DNA from: Streptomyces mutabilis | GTDB lineage: Bacteria > Actinomycetota > Actinomycetes > Streptomycetales > Streptomycetaceae | Assembly: GCF_014649815.1 (NCBI RefSeq) | Contig: NZ_BMTT01000004.1 | Span: 401,220 to 465,219, forward strand | Length of the DNA: 64,000 bases | Direction of reading: 5' to 3' | Shown: positions 26,518 to 36,347 of the stretch, one piece after another | How the letters are laid out: each line of letters begins with the position of its first letter | How positions within the stretch are numbered: the first letter of the stretch is position 1 | Notes under the pieces: model-generated | Told to the model about the DNA's origin: nothing | Seen by the model: only the letters and a program-made list of their open reading frames with translations | Database searches by the model: none | Position numbers and translations under genes: made by a program

Positions 26518-28643
26518 GCACCACCGCAGAGCTGCTGAAGGGTGCGGCCGAGCTGTTCCCCGGCGAGGTCGTCACCAGCGCGCACGTACGTCACTTCGAC
26601 CTGCCGCTGGGTGCGGGGCGCTTCGCGCTCATCACCCTCGACAACGGTCACGACCACACCAAGCCGACCACGCTGGGCCCGCAGTCGCTGGCGAACATCG
26701 ACGCCGCCATCGACCAGGTCGAGAAGGAGGCCGCGGACGGCGACATCGTCGGCGTCGGTGTCACCGGCAAGCCGTTCATCTTCGCGGTCGGCGCCGACCT
26801 CAAGGGCGTCGAGCTGCTGAAGCGGCACGAGGACGCGCTGGCCATCGGCAAGGGCGGCCACGACGTCTTCAAGCGGCTGGCGAAGCTGGCCGTGCCGACC
26901 TTCGCGTACTACAACGGCGCGGCCATGGGCGGCGGCGTGGAGATCGGCCTGCACTGCTCCTACCGGACGGTGTCGGCGGCCGTCCCCGCCTTCTCCCTCC
27001 CCGAGGTCTTCCTCGGCCTGGTCCCCGGCTGGGGCGGCTGCACGCTCCTGCCGAACCTGATCGGCGCCGACAAGGCCGTCTCGGTCATCATCGAGAACAG
27101 TCTCAACCAGAACAAGCAGCTCAAGGGCGAGCAGGTCCACGGACTCGGCATCGCGGACGCGATCTTCGAGGGCGCGGACTTCCTGGAGCAGTCGCTGCTC
27201 TGGACCGCGTCCGTCCTCAAGGGCGAGATCGAGGTCGAGCGCCCGGTGATCGACCGCGGCGAGGCCTGGGACCAGGCCGTAGCCAAGGGCCGCTTCATCG
27301 CGGACTCCAAGGTGCACGGCGCCGCCCCGGCCGCCTACCGCGCCCTGGACATCATCGCCGCCGCCAAGAACGGCGACCTCCAGCAGGGCTACGACGCCGA
27401 GGACCAGGCCCTCGCCGACCTGATCATGGGCGGCGAACTGCGCTCCGGCATCTACGCCTTCAACCTGGTGCAGAAGCGCGGCAAGCGCCCCGCCGGCGCG
27501 CCCGACAAGTCGCTGGCCCGCCCGGTCACCAAGGTGGGCGTCGTCGGCGCCGGCCTGATGGCCTCCCAGCTCGCGCTGCTCTTCCTGCGCCGCCTGGAGG
27601 TGCCGGTCGTGCTGACCGACATCGACCAGGAGCGCGTCGACAAGGGTGTGGGCTACGTCCACGCCGAGATCGACAAGCTGCTCGGCAAGGGCCGTATCAA
27701 CCAGGACAAGGCCAACCGCCTCAAGGCCCTGGTGACCGGCGTCCTGGACAAGGCCGAGGGCTTCGCGGACGCGGACTTCGTCATCGAGGCCGTGTTCGAG
27801 GAGATGGGCGTCAAGCAGAAGGTCTTCGCGGAGGTCGAGGCGGTCGCCCCGGCACACGCGGTCCTCGCCACCAACACCTCGTCCCTCTCCGTGTCGGAGA
27901 TGGCGTCGAAGCTGAAGCACCCGGAGCGGGTCGTCGGCTTCCACTTCTTCAACCCGGTCGCGGTCCTGCCGCTGCTGGAGATCGTCCGCGGCGAGCAGAC
28001 GGACGACGCGTCGCTGGCCACGGCGTTCGGCGTCGCCAAGAAGCTGAAGAAGACCGCGGTCCTCGTCAAGGACGCCCCGGCGTTCGTCGTGAACCGCATC
28101 CTGACCCGCTTCATGGGCGAGATCCAGAACGTCATCGACGAGGGCACGCCGGTGGACGTGGCGGAGGAGGCGGTCGAGCCGCTCGGCCTGCCGATGTCCC
28201 CGCTGGTGCTGCTGGAGCTGGTCGGCCCGGCGATCGGCCTGCACGTCTCGGAGACGCTCAACGGGGCCTTCCCGGAGCGCTTCACGGTCTCCCCCAACCT
28301 CAAGGCGGTCGTCGAGGCGGGCAAGCGCGGCTTCTACGTCTACGACAGCGGCAAGCCCGAGCTGGACCCGGAGGTCGCCGCGCTCCTCAAGCAGGGCGAC
28401 ACCGTCCTGACGGAGGAGCAGGTGCGGGCGCGGGTGCTCGACGCGGTGGCCCAGGAGATCGGCCTGATGCTCGACGAGGGCGTCGTCGCCGAGGCCCAGG
28501 ACGTCGACCTCTGCCTGATCACCGGCGCCGGCTGGCCCTTCCACCTGGGCGGCATCACGCCGTACCTGGACCGTGAGGGCGTGTCCGAGCGGGTGAACGG
28601 GAAGCGGTTCCTGGAGGCCGGGGTGGCTTCGGTTCCGGCGTAG
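26514..28643 (+). CDS. fadB: fatty acid oxidation complex alpha subunit (enoyl-CoA hydratase / 3-hydroxyacyl-CoA dehydrogenase)
   Basis: Bifunctional beta-oxidation enzyme of 709 residues. The hydratase/isomerase domain (about 20-300) has the oxyanion segments VGADLKGVELL and GAAMGGGVEIGLHCSYR with SLPEVFLGLVPGWGG. The dehydrogenase NAD domain begins at about 338 (VGVVGAGLMASQLALLFLRR), with NTSSLSVSEMA and HFFNPVAVLPLLEIV, then two C-terminal helical domains to the end. GTG 26514 overlaps the fadA stop (GTGA). A strong terminator follows. Confidence 0.95.
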   Translation: MSTTAELLKGAAELFPGEVVTSAHVRHFDLPLGAGRFALITLDNGHDHTKPTTLGPQSLANIDAAIDQVEKEAADGDIVGVGVTGKPFIFAVGADLKGVELLKRHEDALAIGKGGHDVFKRLAKLAVPTFAYYNGAAMGGGVEIGLHCSYRTVSAAVPAFSLPEVFLGLVPGWGGCTLLPNLIGADKAVSVIIENSLNQNKQLKGEQVHGLGIADAIFEGADFLEQSLLWTASVLKGEIEVERPVIDRGEAWDQAVAKGRFIADSKVHGAAPAAYRALDIIAAAKNGDLQQGYDAEDQALADLIMGGELRSGIYAFNLVQKRGKRPAGAPDKSLARPVTKVGVVGAGLMASQLALLFLRRLEVPVVLTDIDQERVDKGVGYVHAEIDKLLGKGRINQDKANRLKALVTGVLDKAEGFADADFVIEAVFEEMGVKQKVFAEVEAVAPAHAVLATNTSSLSVSEMASKLKHPERVVGFHFFNPVAVLPLLEIVRGEQTDDASLATAFGVAKKLKKTAVLVKDAPAFVVNRILTRFMGEIQNVIDEGTPVDVAEEAVEPLGLPMSPLVLLELVGPAIGLHVSETLNGAFPERFTVSPNLKAVVEAGKRGFYVYDSGKPELDPEVAALLKQGDTVLTEEQVRARVLDAVAQEIGLMLDEGVVAEAQDVDLCLITGAGWPFHLGGITPYLDREGVSERVNGKRFLEAGVASVPA

Positions 28644-28661
28644 CTCCGCCCCCGAAACAGA

Positions 28662-28701
28662 CCGACGGGCCGCACCGGACGAATCCGGTGCGGCCCGTCG
28701 G
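28662..28701 (+). terminator. terminator hairpin after fadB
   Basis: A perfect 18-bp stem (28662-28679 with 28684-28701) closed by a CGAA tetraloop, 18 bp after the fadB stop. It is one of the strongest hairpins in the window and can also stop transcription from the convergent gene at 28843. Confidence 0.85.
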
Positions 28702-28842
28702 GCGTTCTGCGACTCAGGGTGACGACCGTGCCGTGACGGTCGGGCGCCTGACGCTCCGCCTGCCGGAGGGCCCGCGCGAGCCCTCCTCGGCCGCCTTGCT
28801 GTCCGCCCGTCCTACCCGACGGCCCGGGCCCGGCGGGGCCCC

Positions 28843-29859
28843 TCACACCGCTTCCCAGGCCCCGAGCGCCAGCCCCGCCTCGTCCTTCCGCCGCGCCAGC
28901 AGCAGCTGCCCGGTGGACGGGGACAGGGTCGCCGCGACCACACGGGCGTCGGCGTCCAGGGCGAGGGACACCGTCGCGTCGGCCGGCAGCGCCGGTCCCG
29001 ACTCGGTCCACCAGGCGCCCGCCGCCTCCTCTTCACTGGGGTAGGCCGCGAAGGCGATCCGGCCGGAGGACGAGCGCTGGGCCAGCAACGTGCAGTCGTG
29101 GCCGTCGAGTTCGCAGCGGACGGCCGCGACCGGGCCGGGGCCCGCCGCGGTGGCCAGGGGCACGGGCTCGGCTCCGGGCCGCCAGGCGCACAGGGTGCCG
29201 GACGCGTCGGTGAAGAAGAGGGTGGTGTTCTCGTCGGAGGTGGCCAGGGCGCGCAGGGTGCCCGGACGAATCTCGGTCTGCACCGAGTCCGCCATCCGGA
29301 ATTCGGTGGCCTGCTCCTCCTGGAGCCAGTGAATGAGCCTTCCGGGGCGGTACGCGTAGGCCTCGATGCGTCCGTCCCTGCCCGCCACCGCGACGGGCGC
29401 GTCCTGGAGCTGCGCGCTCTTCAGGTCGCGCCACGGACCCCAGCCGCCCTTCTGCTTCTGCGCCCGCATGCTGAGCCCCCCGCCGCCGTTGCGTACGAAG
29501 ACGTGGGCACGGCCGTGGCCGTCGACCGCGACGGCGGGCGGGCCGGTGCGGTCCCCCGTGCCGTTCGGGTGACCGACGGGTTCCCAGTCCAGGGCGGCCA
29601 GCAGCGGCCGGAAGTGGGTGCAGTGCACCAGGCCCGACTCACCGGACACCGTGGGCCGCCACGCGACGAGGTGCGCGTAGGCGTCGGCGCCCTGGCCGAC
29701 CGCCGGCCCGGGGTGCAGCCGCTGGTCCCCGCCGATCCTGCGCGGGGCGCCCCAGGAACCGCCGGGTACCTGCTCCGCGCGGCACAGGGCGGCATCGTGG
29801 GACATCTGGTAGACGCTGAGTCGGCCGTCCCGGCCGCGTATGAGCCACTCGCCGTTCAC
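28843..29859 (-). CDS. hypothetical beta-propeller-like protein
   Basis: A 338-residue cytoplasmic-looking protein (no signal peptide) made of several similar segments rich in Trp, Gly and Asp: GSWGAPRRIGGDQRLHPGPA, PAVAVDGHGRAHVFVRNGGG, APVAVAGRDGRIEAYAYRPG. These look like blades of a PLL/tectonin-type lectin propeller. GTG 29859 is the start. Function unknown; sugar binding is only a fold-based guess. Confidence 0.75.
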   Translation of the reverse strand: MNGEWLIRGRDGRLSVYQMSHDAALCRAEQVPGGSWGAPRRIGGDQRLHPGPAVGQGADAYAHLVAWRPTVSGESGLVHCTHFRPLLAALDWEPVGHPNGTGDRTGPPAVAVDGHGRAHVFVRNGGGGLSMRAQKQKGGWGPWRDLKSAQLQDAPVAVAGRDGRIEAYAYRPGRLIHWLQEEQATEFRMADSVQTEIRPGTLRALATSDENTTLFFTDASGTLCAWRPGAEPVPLATAAGPGPVAAVRCELDGHDCTLLAQRSSSGRIAFAAYPSEEEAAGAWWTESGPALPADATVSLALDADARVVAATLSPSTGQLLLARRKDEAGLALGAWEAV

Positions 29860-29927
29860 CTGATCATTTTATGCCGCCGTATCCGGGCGCGCTCCGGCCG
29901 GGTGGGTCCGCGTGCGACCCTGACCAC

Positions 29928-30305
29928 ATGAGCGACAGTGGCCCCCTCCTGGTGATCGTCGACGCGGCGAACGTCGTCGGGTCGGTTCCCGACGGCTGGT
30001 GGCGGGACCGGCGGGGAGCCGCGGAGCGGTTGCGGGACCGGCTGGCGGGGGACGGGGTGCCGGGGCGGGACGGGCCGGTGGAGGTCGTCCTCGTCGTCGA
30101 GGGCGCGGCCCGGGACGTTGAGTCCGTGCCCGGCGTACGGGTGGAGTCGGCGCCCGGCAGCGGGGACGACCACATGGTCCACTTGGTCGCCGGGGCCGCC
30201 GGCGACCGTGCCGTCCTGGTGGTGACGGCCGACCGCGAGCTGCGCCGCCGGGTGACGGAGCTGGGCGCGGAGGTGGCGGGGCCGCGGACGGTACGGCCGC
30301 TGTGA
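29928..30305 (+). CDS. NYN/PIN-like domain protein
   Basis: A 125-residue protein with VIVDAANVVGSVPDGWW at the N-terminus, a central VVLVVEGAARDVE and GDDHMVHLVAGAAGDRAVLVVTADRELRRRV. The Asp residues of VDAAN, GDDH and VTADRE are placed like the acidic metal site of NYN/PIN ribonucleases such as YacP. ATG 29928 lies 6 nt after GACCCT, possibly leaderless. It is divergent from the propeller gene. Activity not shown. Confidence 0.78.
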   Translation: MSDSGPLLVIVDAANVVGSVPDGWWRDRRGAAERLRDRLAGDGVPGRDGPVEVVLVVEGAARDVESVPGVRVESAPGSGDDHMVHLVAGAAGDRAVLVVTADRELRRRVTELGAEVAGPRTVRPL

Positions 30306-30364
30306 CGGCGTGCGGGCCCCGTGCGCGGTACGGCCGGTGTGACGGCGTGCGGGCCCCGTGCGCG
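30291..30364. repeat. 37-bp tandem duplication across the stop of the NYN gene
   Basis: Copies at 30291-30327 and 30328-30364 differ at one base (GTACGGCCGC versus GTACGGCCGG near the start of each). The first copy holds the last codons and stop of the NYN gene. Confidence 0.85.
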
Positions 30365-30366
30365 GA

Positions 30367-30406
30367 CCGGCCCCGCAGCCCCGGGAAGCGGGGCGTACGG
30401 GGCCGG
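30367..30406. terminator. bidirectional hairpin between NYN gene and amino-acid permease gene
   Basis: CCGGCCCCG (30367-30375) pairs with CGGGGCCGG (30398-30406), and an inner GCCCC/GGGG stem extends the structure. It lies between two convergent stops. Confidence 0.65.
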
Positions 30407-30423
30407 AGCGGCGCCGGTGGGGC

Positions 30424-31953
30424 TTACGGGGCGTCACCACCGGCCGTCGGCTTCGACGGGCCGCCGGCCGGTGCCTCCTCGCCGCGGGCCATGCGGCTGT
30501 GGGTGCGGCTGTAGAGGAAGTACACGACGACACCGATGGCCATCCAGACACCGAACCGCACCCAGGTCTCCGCGGGCAGATTCAGCATCAGCCACAGCGA
30601 GGCGGCGACCGACACGATCGGCAGCAGCGGTACCAGCGGGGTGCGGAAGGCACGGGGCAGGTCGGGGCGGGTGCGGCGCAGGATGATCACGCTGACCGCG
30701 ACGATGACGAAGGCGAACAGCGTGCCGATGTTCACCAGCTCGGCCAGCTCGCTCAGGCTGGTGAAGCCGGCGACGATCGCGATGATCACGCCGAGCAGGA
30801 TGGTCGGCCGGTACGGCGTCCGGAACTTCGGGTGGACGCGGGAGAAGAAGCGGGGCAGCAGTCCGTCCCGGCTCATCGCGAAGAACACCCGGGTCTGGCC
30901 GAGCAGCAGGATCATGCAGACGGTGGTCAAGCCGACGGCGGCGCCGAAGCTGATGACACCGGCGAAGAAGGGGTGCCCGGTGGACTTGAAGGCGTCGGCG
31001 AGCGGGGCGTCGACGGACAGTTCGCTGTAGTGCTGCATGCCGGTGACGACGACGGAGACGGCGACGTAGAGCGCGGTGCAGATGAACAGGGAGCCGAGGA
31101 TGCCGCGGGGCATGTCCCGCTGCGGGTTCCTGGTCTCCTCGGCGGCCGTGGCGACGATGTCGAAGCCGATGAAGGCGAAGAAGACCACCGAGGCGGCGGT
31201 GAAGATGCCCATCACGCCGAAGTTGGCCGGCGCCCAGCCGAACATCAGCTGGATCAGGGCCGAGTCGAGCCCCCCGCCCGCCTCCACCGGCTTCGGCTCC
31301 GGGACGAACGGGTCGTAGTTGGAGCCCTTGATGAAGAAGGCGCCCGCGATGATCACGATCAGGACGACAGTCACCTTGATGGCGACCACGAGCGAGGTGA
31401 TGCGGGCCGACAGCTTCATGCCGAGGACGAGGATGCCGGTGAGCACCAGCACCAGGGCGGCGGCGAGGATGTCGAACCCGAAGCCGTCGGCCCCGTCCCG
31501 GCCGCCGAGGGCATCCGGGAACTGCCAGCCGACGTTGTCCATGAACGAACGGATGTAGCCCGACCAGCCGACGGCCACCACCGCCGTCCCGAGCGCGAAT
31601 TCCAGAACCAGGTCCCAGCCGATGATCCAGGCGGGCAGTTCGCCGAGCGAGGCGTAGGAGAAGGTGTACGCCGAACCGGCGACCGGCACGGTGGACGCGA
31701 ACTCGGCGTAGCAGAGCGCGGCGAGCGCGCAGACCACGCCGGCGACGACGAAGGCCAGGGCCACGGAGGGCCCGGCGTTGTTCTTGGCGACCGTGCCGGT
31801 CAGTACGAAGATGCCGGTGCCGATGATGACACCGACGCCGAAGACGGTCAGGTCCAGCGCGGACAGGGATTTCTTGAGCGCGTGCTCGGGTTCCTCCGTG
31901 TCCCGGATGGACTGCTCGATCTTCTTGGTCCTGAAGAGACTGCTGCTGCTCAC
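30424..31953 (-). CDS. APC-superfamily amino-acid permease (cationic amino acid transporter type)
   Basis: Inner-membrane permease of 509 residues with about 12-13 helices. The APC signature GVGVIIGTGIFVLTGTVA opens helix 1, AGPSVALAFVVAGVVCALAA follows, and SAYTFSYASLGELPAWIIGW and FFAFIGFDIVATAAEETRNP are typical of the CAT subfamily. The N-terminus is hydrophilic (about 30 residues). GTG 31953 is the start. A hairpin belonging to dxs lies just upstream. The substrate is probably a basic or broad-range amino acid. Confidence 0.9.
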   Translation of the reverse strand: MSSSSLFRTKKIEQSIRDTEEPEHALKKSLSALDLTVFGVGVIIGTGIFVLTGTVAKNNAGPSVALAFVVAGVVCALAALCYAEFASTVPVAGSAYTFSYASLGELPAWIIGWDLVLEFALGTAVVAVGWSGYIRSFMDNVGWQFPDALGGRDGADGFGFDILAAALVLVLTGILVLGMKLSARITSLVVAIKVTVVLIVIIAGAFFIKGSNYDPFVPEPKPVEAGGGLDSALIQLMFGWAPANFGVMGIFTAASVVFFAFIGFDIVATAAEETRNPQRDMPRGILGSLFICTALYVAVSVVVTGMQHYSELSVDAPLADAFKSTGHPFFAGVISFGAAVGLTTVCMILLLGQTRVFFAMSRDGLLPRFFSRVHPKFRTPYRPTILLGVIIAIVAGFTSLSELAELVNIGTLFAFVIVAVSVIILRRTRPDLPRAFRTPLVPLLPIVSVAASLWLMLNLPAETWVRFGVWMAIGVVVYFLYSRTHSRMARGEEAPAGGPSKPTAGGDAP

Positions 31954-32033
31954 GGGTACCTCCGATGCTTGTCGTCCCCGACATGATCGAGAGGGGGGCG
32001 TACTGCGTATGCCTCGGCGTGAGCGGATTCACG

Positions 32034-32082
32034 CGGATGGGCAGGTTCCACCACCGCAACGAGTGGAGTACCTGCCCATCCG
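32034..32082 (-). terminator. terminator hairpin after dxs
   Basis: A perfect 13-bp stem, 32034-32046 (CGGATGGGCAGGT) with 32070-32082, surrounds a 23-nt loop that has its own CCAC/GTGG pairing. It begins 8 bp past the dxs stop and is also upstream of the permease start. Confidence 0.75.
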
Positions 32083-32090
32083 GCCCTGCG

Positions 32091-34019
32091 TCAGTCGCGC
32101 GCGGCCTCCACCGAGTCGACCTCGGCGCCCGTGCGCTCGAACCGGCCGTCGAGCTTGGCGACCAGGCCGGTGACCTGACGGGCGATGTCCGGCGCCGTGA
32201 GCCCGATCTCCGCCAGGACCTCGGCGCGCGAGGCGTGGTCCAGGAAGCGCGGCGGGATGCCGAAGTCGCGCAGCGGTACGTCGACGCCCGCGTCGCGCAG
32301 CGCCTGGGCGACGGCGGAGCCGACGCCGCCGACCCGCGAGTTGTCCTCGACGGTGACGACGACGCGGTGGCGCTCGGCGAGCGGGGCCATGGCCTCGTCG
32401 ACGGGCTTGACCCAGCGCGGGTCGACCACGGTGGTGGAGATGCCCTGCTTGTTCAGCAGGTCGGCGACCTCCAGGCACATCGGCGCGAGGGCTCCCACGG
32501 AGACCAGGAGGACGTCCGGGTCGTCGGTGCCGGGGGCGCGCAGCACGTCCATGCCGCCGACGCGGCCGACGGCCGGCACAGCGGGACCGACGGCGCCCTT
32601 GGAGAAGCGGACCACGGTCGGCGCGTCGTCGACCTCGACGGCCTCGCGCAGCTGGGCGCGGACCTGGTCGGCGTCGCGCGGGGCGGCCAGGCGCAGGCCG
32701 GGGACGACCTGGAGGATCGACATGTCCCACATGCCGTTGTGCGAGGCGCCGTCGGTGCCGGTGACACCGGCGCGGTCCAGCACGAAGGTGACGCCGCACT
32801 TGTGCAGGGCCACGTCCATCAGGACCTGGTCGAAGGCGCGGTTGAGGAAGGTGGCGTACACGGCGAAGACCGGGTGGACGCCGCCGTGGGCGAGGCCGGC
32901 CGCGGAGACGGCGCCGTGCTGCTCGGCGATGCCGACGTCGTAGACGCGGTCCGGGAAGGCCCCGGCGAACTTGTCGAGGCCGACCGGCTGGAGCATGGCG
33001 GCGGTGATGGCGACGATGTCCTCGCGCTCCCGGCCGAGCTCCAGCATCTCGTCGCCGAAGACGGAGGTCCAGTCGGCGCCGGAGGTGGAGATGGGCAGGC
33101 CCGTGTCGGGGTGGATCTTGCCGACGGCGTGGAAGCGGTCGGCCTCGTCCGCCAGGGCGGGCTGGTAGCCGCGGCCCTTCTCGGTGAGGCAGTGCACGAT
33201 GACCGGGCCACCGAAGCGCTTGGCGCGGGTGAGGGCGGACTCCAGGGCCTCGAGGTCGTGGCCGTCGATCGGGCCGACGTACTTCAGGCCGAGGTCCTCG
33301 AACATGCCCTGCGGGGCGATGAAGTCCTTCAGGCCCTTCTTGGCGCCGTGCAGGGTGTCGTAGAGCGGGCGGCCGACGACCGGGGTGCGCTCCAGGACCT
33401 CCTTGGTGCGGGCCAGGAAGCGCTCGTAGCCGTCGGTGGTGCGCAGGGTCGCCAGGTGGTTGGCGAGGCCGCCGATGGTGGGGGCGTAGGAGCGCTCGTT
33501 GTCGTTGACGACGATGACGAGGGGGCGGTCCTTGGCGGCGGCGATGTTGTTCAGCGCCTCCCAGGCCATGCCGCCGGTCAGGGCGCCGTCACCGATGACG
33601 GCGACGACGTGGTCGTCGCGGTCGAGGACCTGGTTGGCCTTGGCGATGCCGTCGGCCCAGCCGAGGACGGTGGAGGCGTGGCTGTTCTCGATGACGTCGT
33701 GCTCGGACTCGGCCTGCGAGGGGTAGCCGGACAGACCGCCCTTCATCTTCAGCCTGGAGAAGTCCTGACGGCCGGTGAGCAGCTTGTGCACGTAGGACTG
33801 GTGGCCGGTGTCCCAGAGCACCTTGTCCTTCGGCGAGTCGAAGACGCGGTGCAGAGCGAGGGTCAGTTCCACCACGCCGAGGTTGGGGCCGAGGTGGCCG
33901 CCGGTCTTGGAGACGGCGTCGACGAGGAAGGTGCGGATCTCCTCTGCCAGCCGGCCCAGCTCTTCCAGGCTGAGCCGGTCCAGATCGCGCGGTCCCGTGA
34001 TGCGGGTCAGCAGCGGCAC
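32091..34019 (-). CDS. dxs: 1-deoxy-D-xylulose-5-phosphate synthase
   Basis: First enzyme of the MEP isoprenoid pathway, joining pyruvate and glyceraldehyde 3-phosphate with thiamine diphosphate; 642 residues, full length. Signatures: [33 protein letters not shown], the ThDP motif [16 protein letters not shown], and in the second domain [18 protein letters not shown] and [19 protein letters not shown] 34019 has AGGAGG 5 bp upstream; the longer frame to 34130 is not needed. Two tandem hairpins separate its start from the xyl operon end. Confidence 0.96.
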   Translation of the reverse strand: MPLLTRITGPRDLDRLSLEELGRLAEEIRTFLVDAVSKTGGHLGPNLGVVELTLALHRVFDSPKDKVLWDTGHQSYVHKLLTGRQDFSRLKMKGGLSGYPSQAESEHDVIENSHASTVLGWADGIAKANQVLDRDDHVVAVIGDGALTGGMAWEALNNIAAAKDRPLVIVVNDNERSYAPTIGGLANHLATLRTTDGYERFLARTKEVLERTPVVGRPLYDTLHGAKKGLKDFIAPQGMFEDLGLKYVGPIDGHDLEALESALTRAKRFGGPVIVHCLTEKGRGYQPALADEADRFHAVGKIHPDTGLPISTSGADWTSVFGDEMLELGREREDIVAITAAMLQPVGLDKFAGAFPDRVYDVGIAEQHGAVSAAGLAHGGVHPVFAVYATFLNRAFDQVLMDVALHKCGVTFVLDRAGVTGTDGASHNGMWDMSILQVVPGLRLAAPRDADQVRAQLREAVEVDDAPTVVRFSKGAVGPAVPAVGRVGGMDVLRAPGTDDPDVLLVSVGALAPMCLEVADLLNKQGISTTVVDPRWVKPVDEAMAPLAERHRVVVTVEDNSRVGGVGSAVAQALRDAGVDVPLRDFGIPPRFLDHASRAEVLAEIGLTAPDIARQVTGLVAKLDGRFERTGAEVDSVEAARD

Positions 34020-34171
34020 CCGTGCCTCCTTGCAGTAGAGCTGTTGCCGGGCCTGCCCGAGTCTAATGTTCCGCCGTGGGGGAACGTGTCCGGGCGGTGC
34101 GTCGTACGTCACGCGTTCGGCCTTACCCACCCGGAACGGGTTCTACGACTTCCCGTACGGCGGCGTCGGGC

Positions 34172-34206
34172 GCCCGCCGTCCCGGCCGGCGTGCGGGACG
34201 GCGGGC
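34172..34206 (-). terminator. hairpin downstream of xylH (second of two)
   Basis: Perfect 13-bp stem (34172-34184 with 34194-34206) with a 9-nt loop, about 70 bp past the xylH stop. Confidence 0.65.
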
Positions 34207-34216
34207 CGGACGCGGA

Positions 34217-34249
34217 CCGCCCGCCCGAGGGCTCAGCTCGGGCGGGCGG
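34217..34249 (-). terminator. terminator hairpin after xylH
   Basis: Perfect 13-bp stem, CCGCCCGCCCGAG at 34217-34229 with 34237-34249 and a 7-nt loop, 26 bp past the xylH stop. Together with the neighbouring hairpin it makes a tandem terminator insulating dxs from the sugar operon. Confidence 0.8.
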
Positions 34250-34275
34250 TGGTGGCGCGGCGGGAACGGCGCGTA

Positions 34276-35568
34276 CTACGCCCGGCCGGCCGTCTTCTGG
34301 GTCTTGCGGGTGACCGCGTCGATGACGACGGTCGCCAGCAGCACACCACCGGTGATCATGTACTGCACCGGCGAGGCGATGCCCTCCAGGGCCAGGCCGT
34401 ACTGGATGGAGACGATGACCATCACACCGAGCAGCGCGTCCCACGTGCGACCGCGGCCGCCGAAGAGGGACGTGCCGCCGATCACGGCCGCGGCGATGAC
34501 GTTCATCAGGAACTCACCGGTGCCCGCGCCCTGGTTGGCGGAGGCGATCTTCGAGGCGACGAAGAGGCCGCCGATGGCGGCGAACGTGCCGGCGATCGCG
34601 AAGACCGAGATCCGCACCAGCTCCACGTTGATGCCCGCCCGGCGCGACGCCTCGACGCTGCCGCCGAGGGCGAAGACCTTGCGGCCGTAGGACGTGCGGC
34701 GCAGCACGAAGTCCGTCAGCAGCAGGAAGGCCAGGAAGATCACGACGGCCAGCGGCAGGCCCTTGTACTGGTTGAAGACGATCGCCACGGCGAAGGCCAG
34801 CACGGCGAGCAGCACCGTGCGGACGATGATCTCGTTCAGCGGCCGGGAGGGCACGCCGGCGGCGGAGCGGCGGCGGTTGTCGAAGAAGGCGGAGAGGAAG
34901 TACCCCGCGGTCACGACGATCGCCAGGCCGTAGGCGGCGGCCACATCGCTGAAGTAGTAGCTGGTCAGCTTGACGACGATGCCGTCGCTGTTCAGGTTGA
35001 TGGTGCCGTTGCTGCCGAGTATCTGCAGCATGAAGCCCTGCCAGAACAGCAGGCCGGCCAGCGTCACGGCGAAGGCGGGGACGCCGATGCGGGCGAAGAA
35101 GAACCCGTGGACGGCGCCGGCCACGGTGCCGGTGAGGACGGCCAGGATCAGGGCCAGGACCTCGTTCATGCCGTGCGTGATGTTCAGCACGGCGAAGGTG
35201 GCGCCCGCGACGCCGCTGACCGAGCCGACCGACAGGTCGATCTCGCCGAGCAGCAGGACGAAGACGATGCCGACGGCGATCATGCCGGTGCCGACCATGG
35301 CGACGGACATGTCGGAGAAGTTGCCGGCGGTGAGGAAGTTGGAGTTCAGGCTGGTGAAGATGGCCCAGATGACCAGCAGACCGACGACGACCGGGATGGA
35401 CCCGAGGTCGCCGGCCTTCATCTTCCGCTTGAAGTCGGAGAGGTAGCCCGCGAGGCCCTGCTCGCGCACCAGCAGCCGCGGGTCGACCGCGGCGACGGCG
35501 GCGGGCGCCGCGTCGGGGTTCTCCGCCGTGCTGTCCGCGGCGGCCGTGGAGGTCTTGTCGATGCTCAC
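34276..35568 (-). CDS. xylH: xylose ABC transporter permease XylH
   Basis: Integral membrane subunit of a CUT2 (ribose/xylose-type) importer, 430 residues with about 11-12 helices. The CUT2 signatures GEIDLSVGSVSGVAGATFA, GVPAFAVTLAGLLFWQG and GGTSLFGGRGRTWDALLGV are present. The hydrophilic 45-residue N-terminus and the long form match XylH. ATG 35568 overlaps the xylG stop by 4 bp (ATGA). The last gene of the xylFGH operon. Confidence 0.92.
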   Translation of the reverse strand: MSIDKTSTAAADSTAENPDAAPAAVAAVDPRLLVREQGLAGYLSDFKRKMKAGDLGSIPVVVGLLVIWAIFTSLNSNFLTAGNFSDMSVAMVGTGMIAVGIVFVLLLGEIDLSVGSVSGVAGATFAVLNITHGMNEVLALILAVLTGTVAGAVHGFFFARIGVPAFAVTLAGLLFWQGFMLQILGSNGTINLNSDGIVVKLTSYYFSDVAAAYGLAIVVTAGYFLSAFFDNRRRSAAGVPSRPLNEIIVRTVLLAVLAFAVAIVFNQYKGLPLAVVIFLAFLLLTDFVLRRTSYGRKVFALGGSVEASRRAGINVELVRISVFAIAGTFAAIGGLFVASKIASANQGAGTGEFLMNVIAAAVIGGTSLFGGRGRTWDALLGVMVIVSIQYGLALEGIASPVQYMITGGVLLATVVIDAVTRKTQKTAGRA

Positions 35569-36347
35569 TTCTTGATCTCCCCATTGGTGCGCGCCGCACG
35601 ACGGGTCACGGCGTTCTCCGTGGCGCCCGTGATGGCGGAGATGATCTCCTCCTGCGAGGTCGACTTGACCTCGAAGACGCCGTTGTTGCGCCCGAGGCGC
35701 AGGACGGCGACCTTGTCGGCGACCGCCTTGACATCGGCCATGTTGTGGCTGATGAGGATGACCGCGTGGCCGCGCTCGCGCAGCCGCTCCACGAGGTCGA
35801 GGACCTGGGCGGTCTGCTCGACGCCGAGGGCGGCGGTGGGCTCGTCAAGGATGACCAGCTTCGGCTCGCCGAGCATGGAGCGGGCGATCGCCACGACCTG
35901 GCGCTGACCGCCGGAGAGGGAGGCGATCGGGATGCGGACGCTGGGGATGCGGATGGACAGCGTGTCCAGCAGCTCGCGGGAGCGGCGCTCCATCTCCACC
36001 TCGTCGAGGACACCGCGCCTGCGGATCTCCCGGCCCAGGTAGAGGTTGCCGACCACGTCGATGTTGTCGCACAGCGCGAGGTCCTGGTAGACGGTCGCGA
36101 TGCCCAGGTTCTGGGCGTCGTGCGGCTTGTTGATCGTGACGGCCTTGCCGTCCCACTCGATGGCGCCTTCATCGATGGGGTGCACGCCGGCGATCGTCTT
36201 GACCAGCGTGGACTTTCCGGCGCCGTTGTCGCCCACCAGGGCGACCACTTCACCGGCGTGGACCTCAAGCTCTACGTCGGTGAGCGCCTGGACGGCACCG
36301 AATCGCTTGGAGACCCCGCGCAACGCCAGCACGGGCGTAGCGGACAC
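35565..36347 (-). CDS. xylG: xylose ABC transporter ATP-binding protein XylG
   Basis: ATPase of the xylose importer, 260 residues with a single ATPase domain: Walker A GDNGAGKSTLVK, signature SLSGGQRQVVAIARSM, Walker B KLVILDEPTAAL and switch ISHNM. Most CUT2 ATPases have two fused ATPase domains (about 500 residues), so this is the short form. The start is taken as GTG 36347 because GAAGGAG lies 9 nt upstream; ATG 36356 directly touches that site. It lies 171 bp after xylF and overlaps xylH. Confidence 0.9.
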   Translation of the reverse strand: MSATPVLALRGVSKRFGAVQALTDVELEVHAGEVVALVGDNGAGKSTLVKTIAGVHPIDEGAIEWDGKAVTINKPHDAQNLGIATVYQDLALCDNIDVVGNLYLGREIRRRGVLDEVEMERRSRELLDTLSIRIPSVRIPIASLSGGQRQVVAIARSMLGEPKLVILDEPTAALGVEQTAQVLDLVERLRERGHAVILISHNMADVKAVADKVAVLRLGRNNGVFEVKSTSQEEIISAITGATENAVTRRAARTNGEIKK

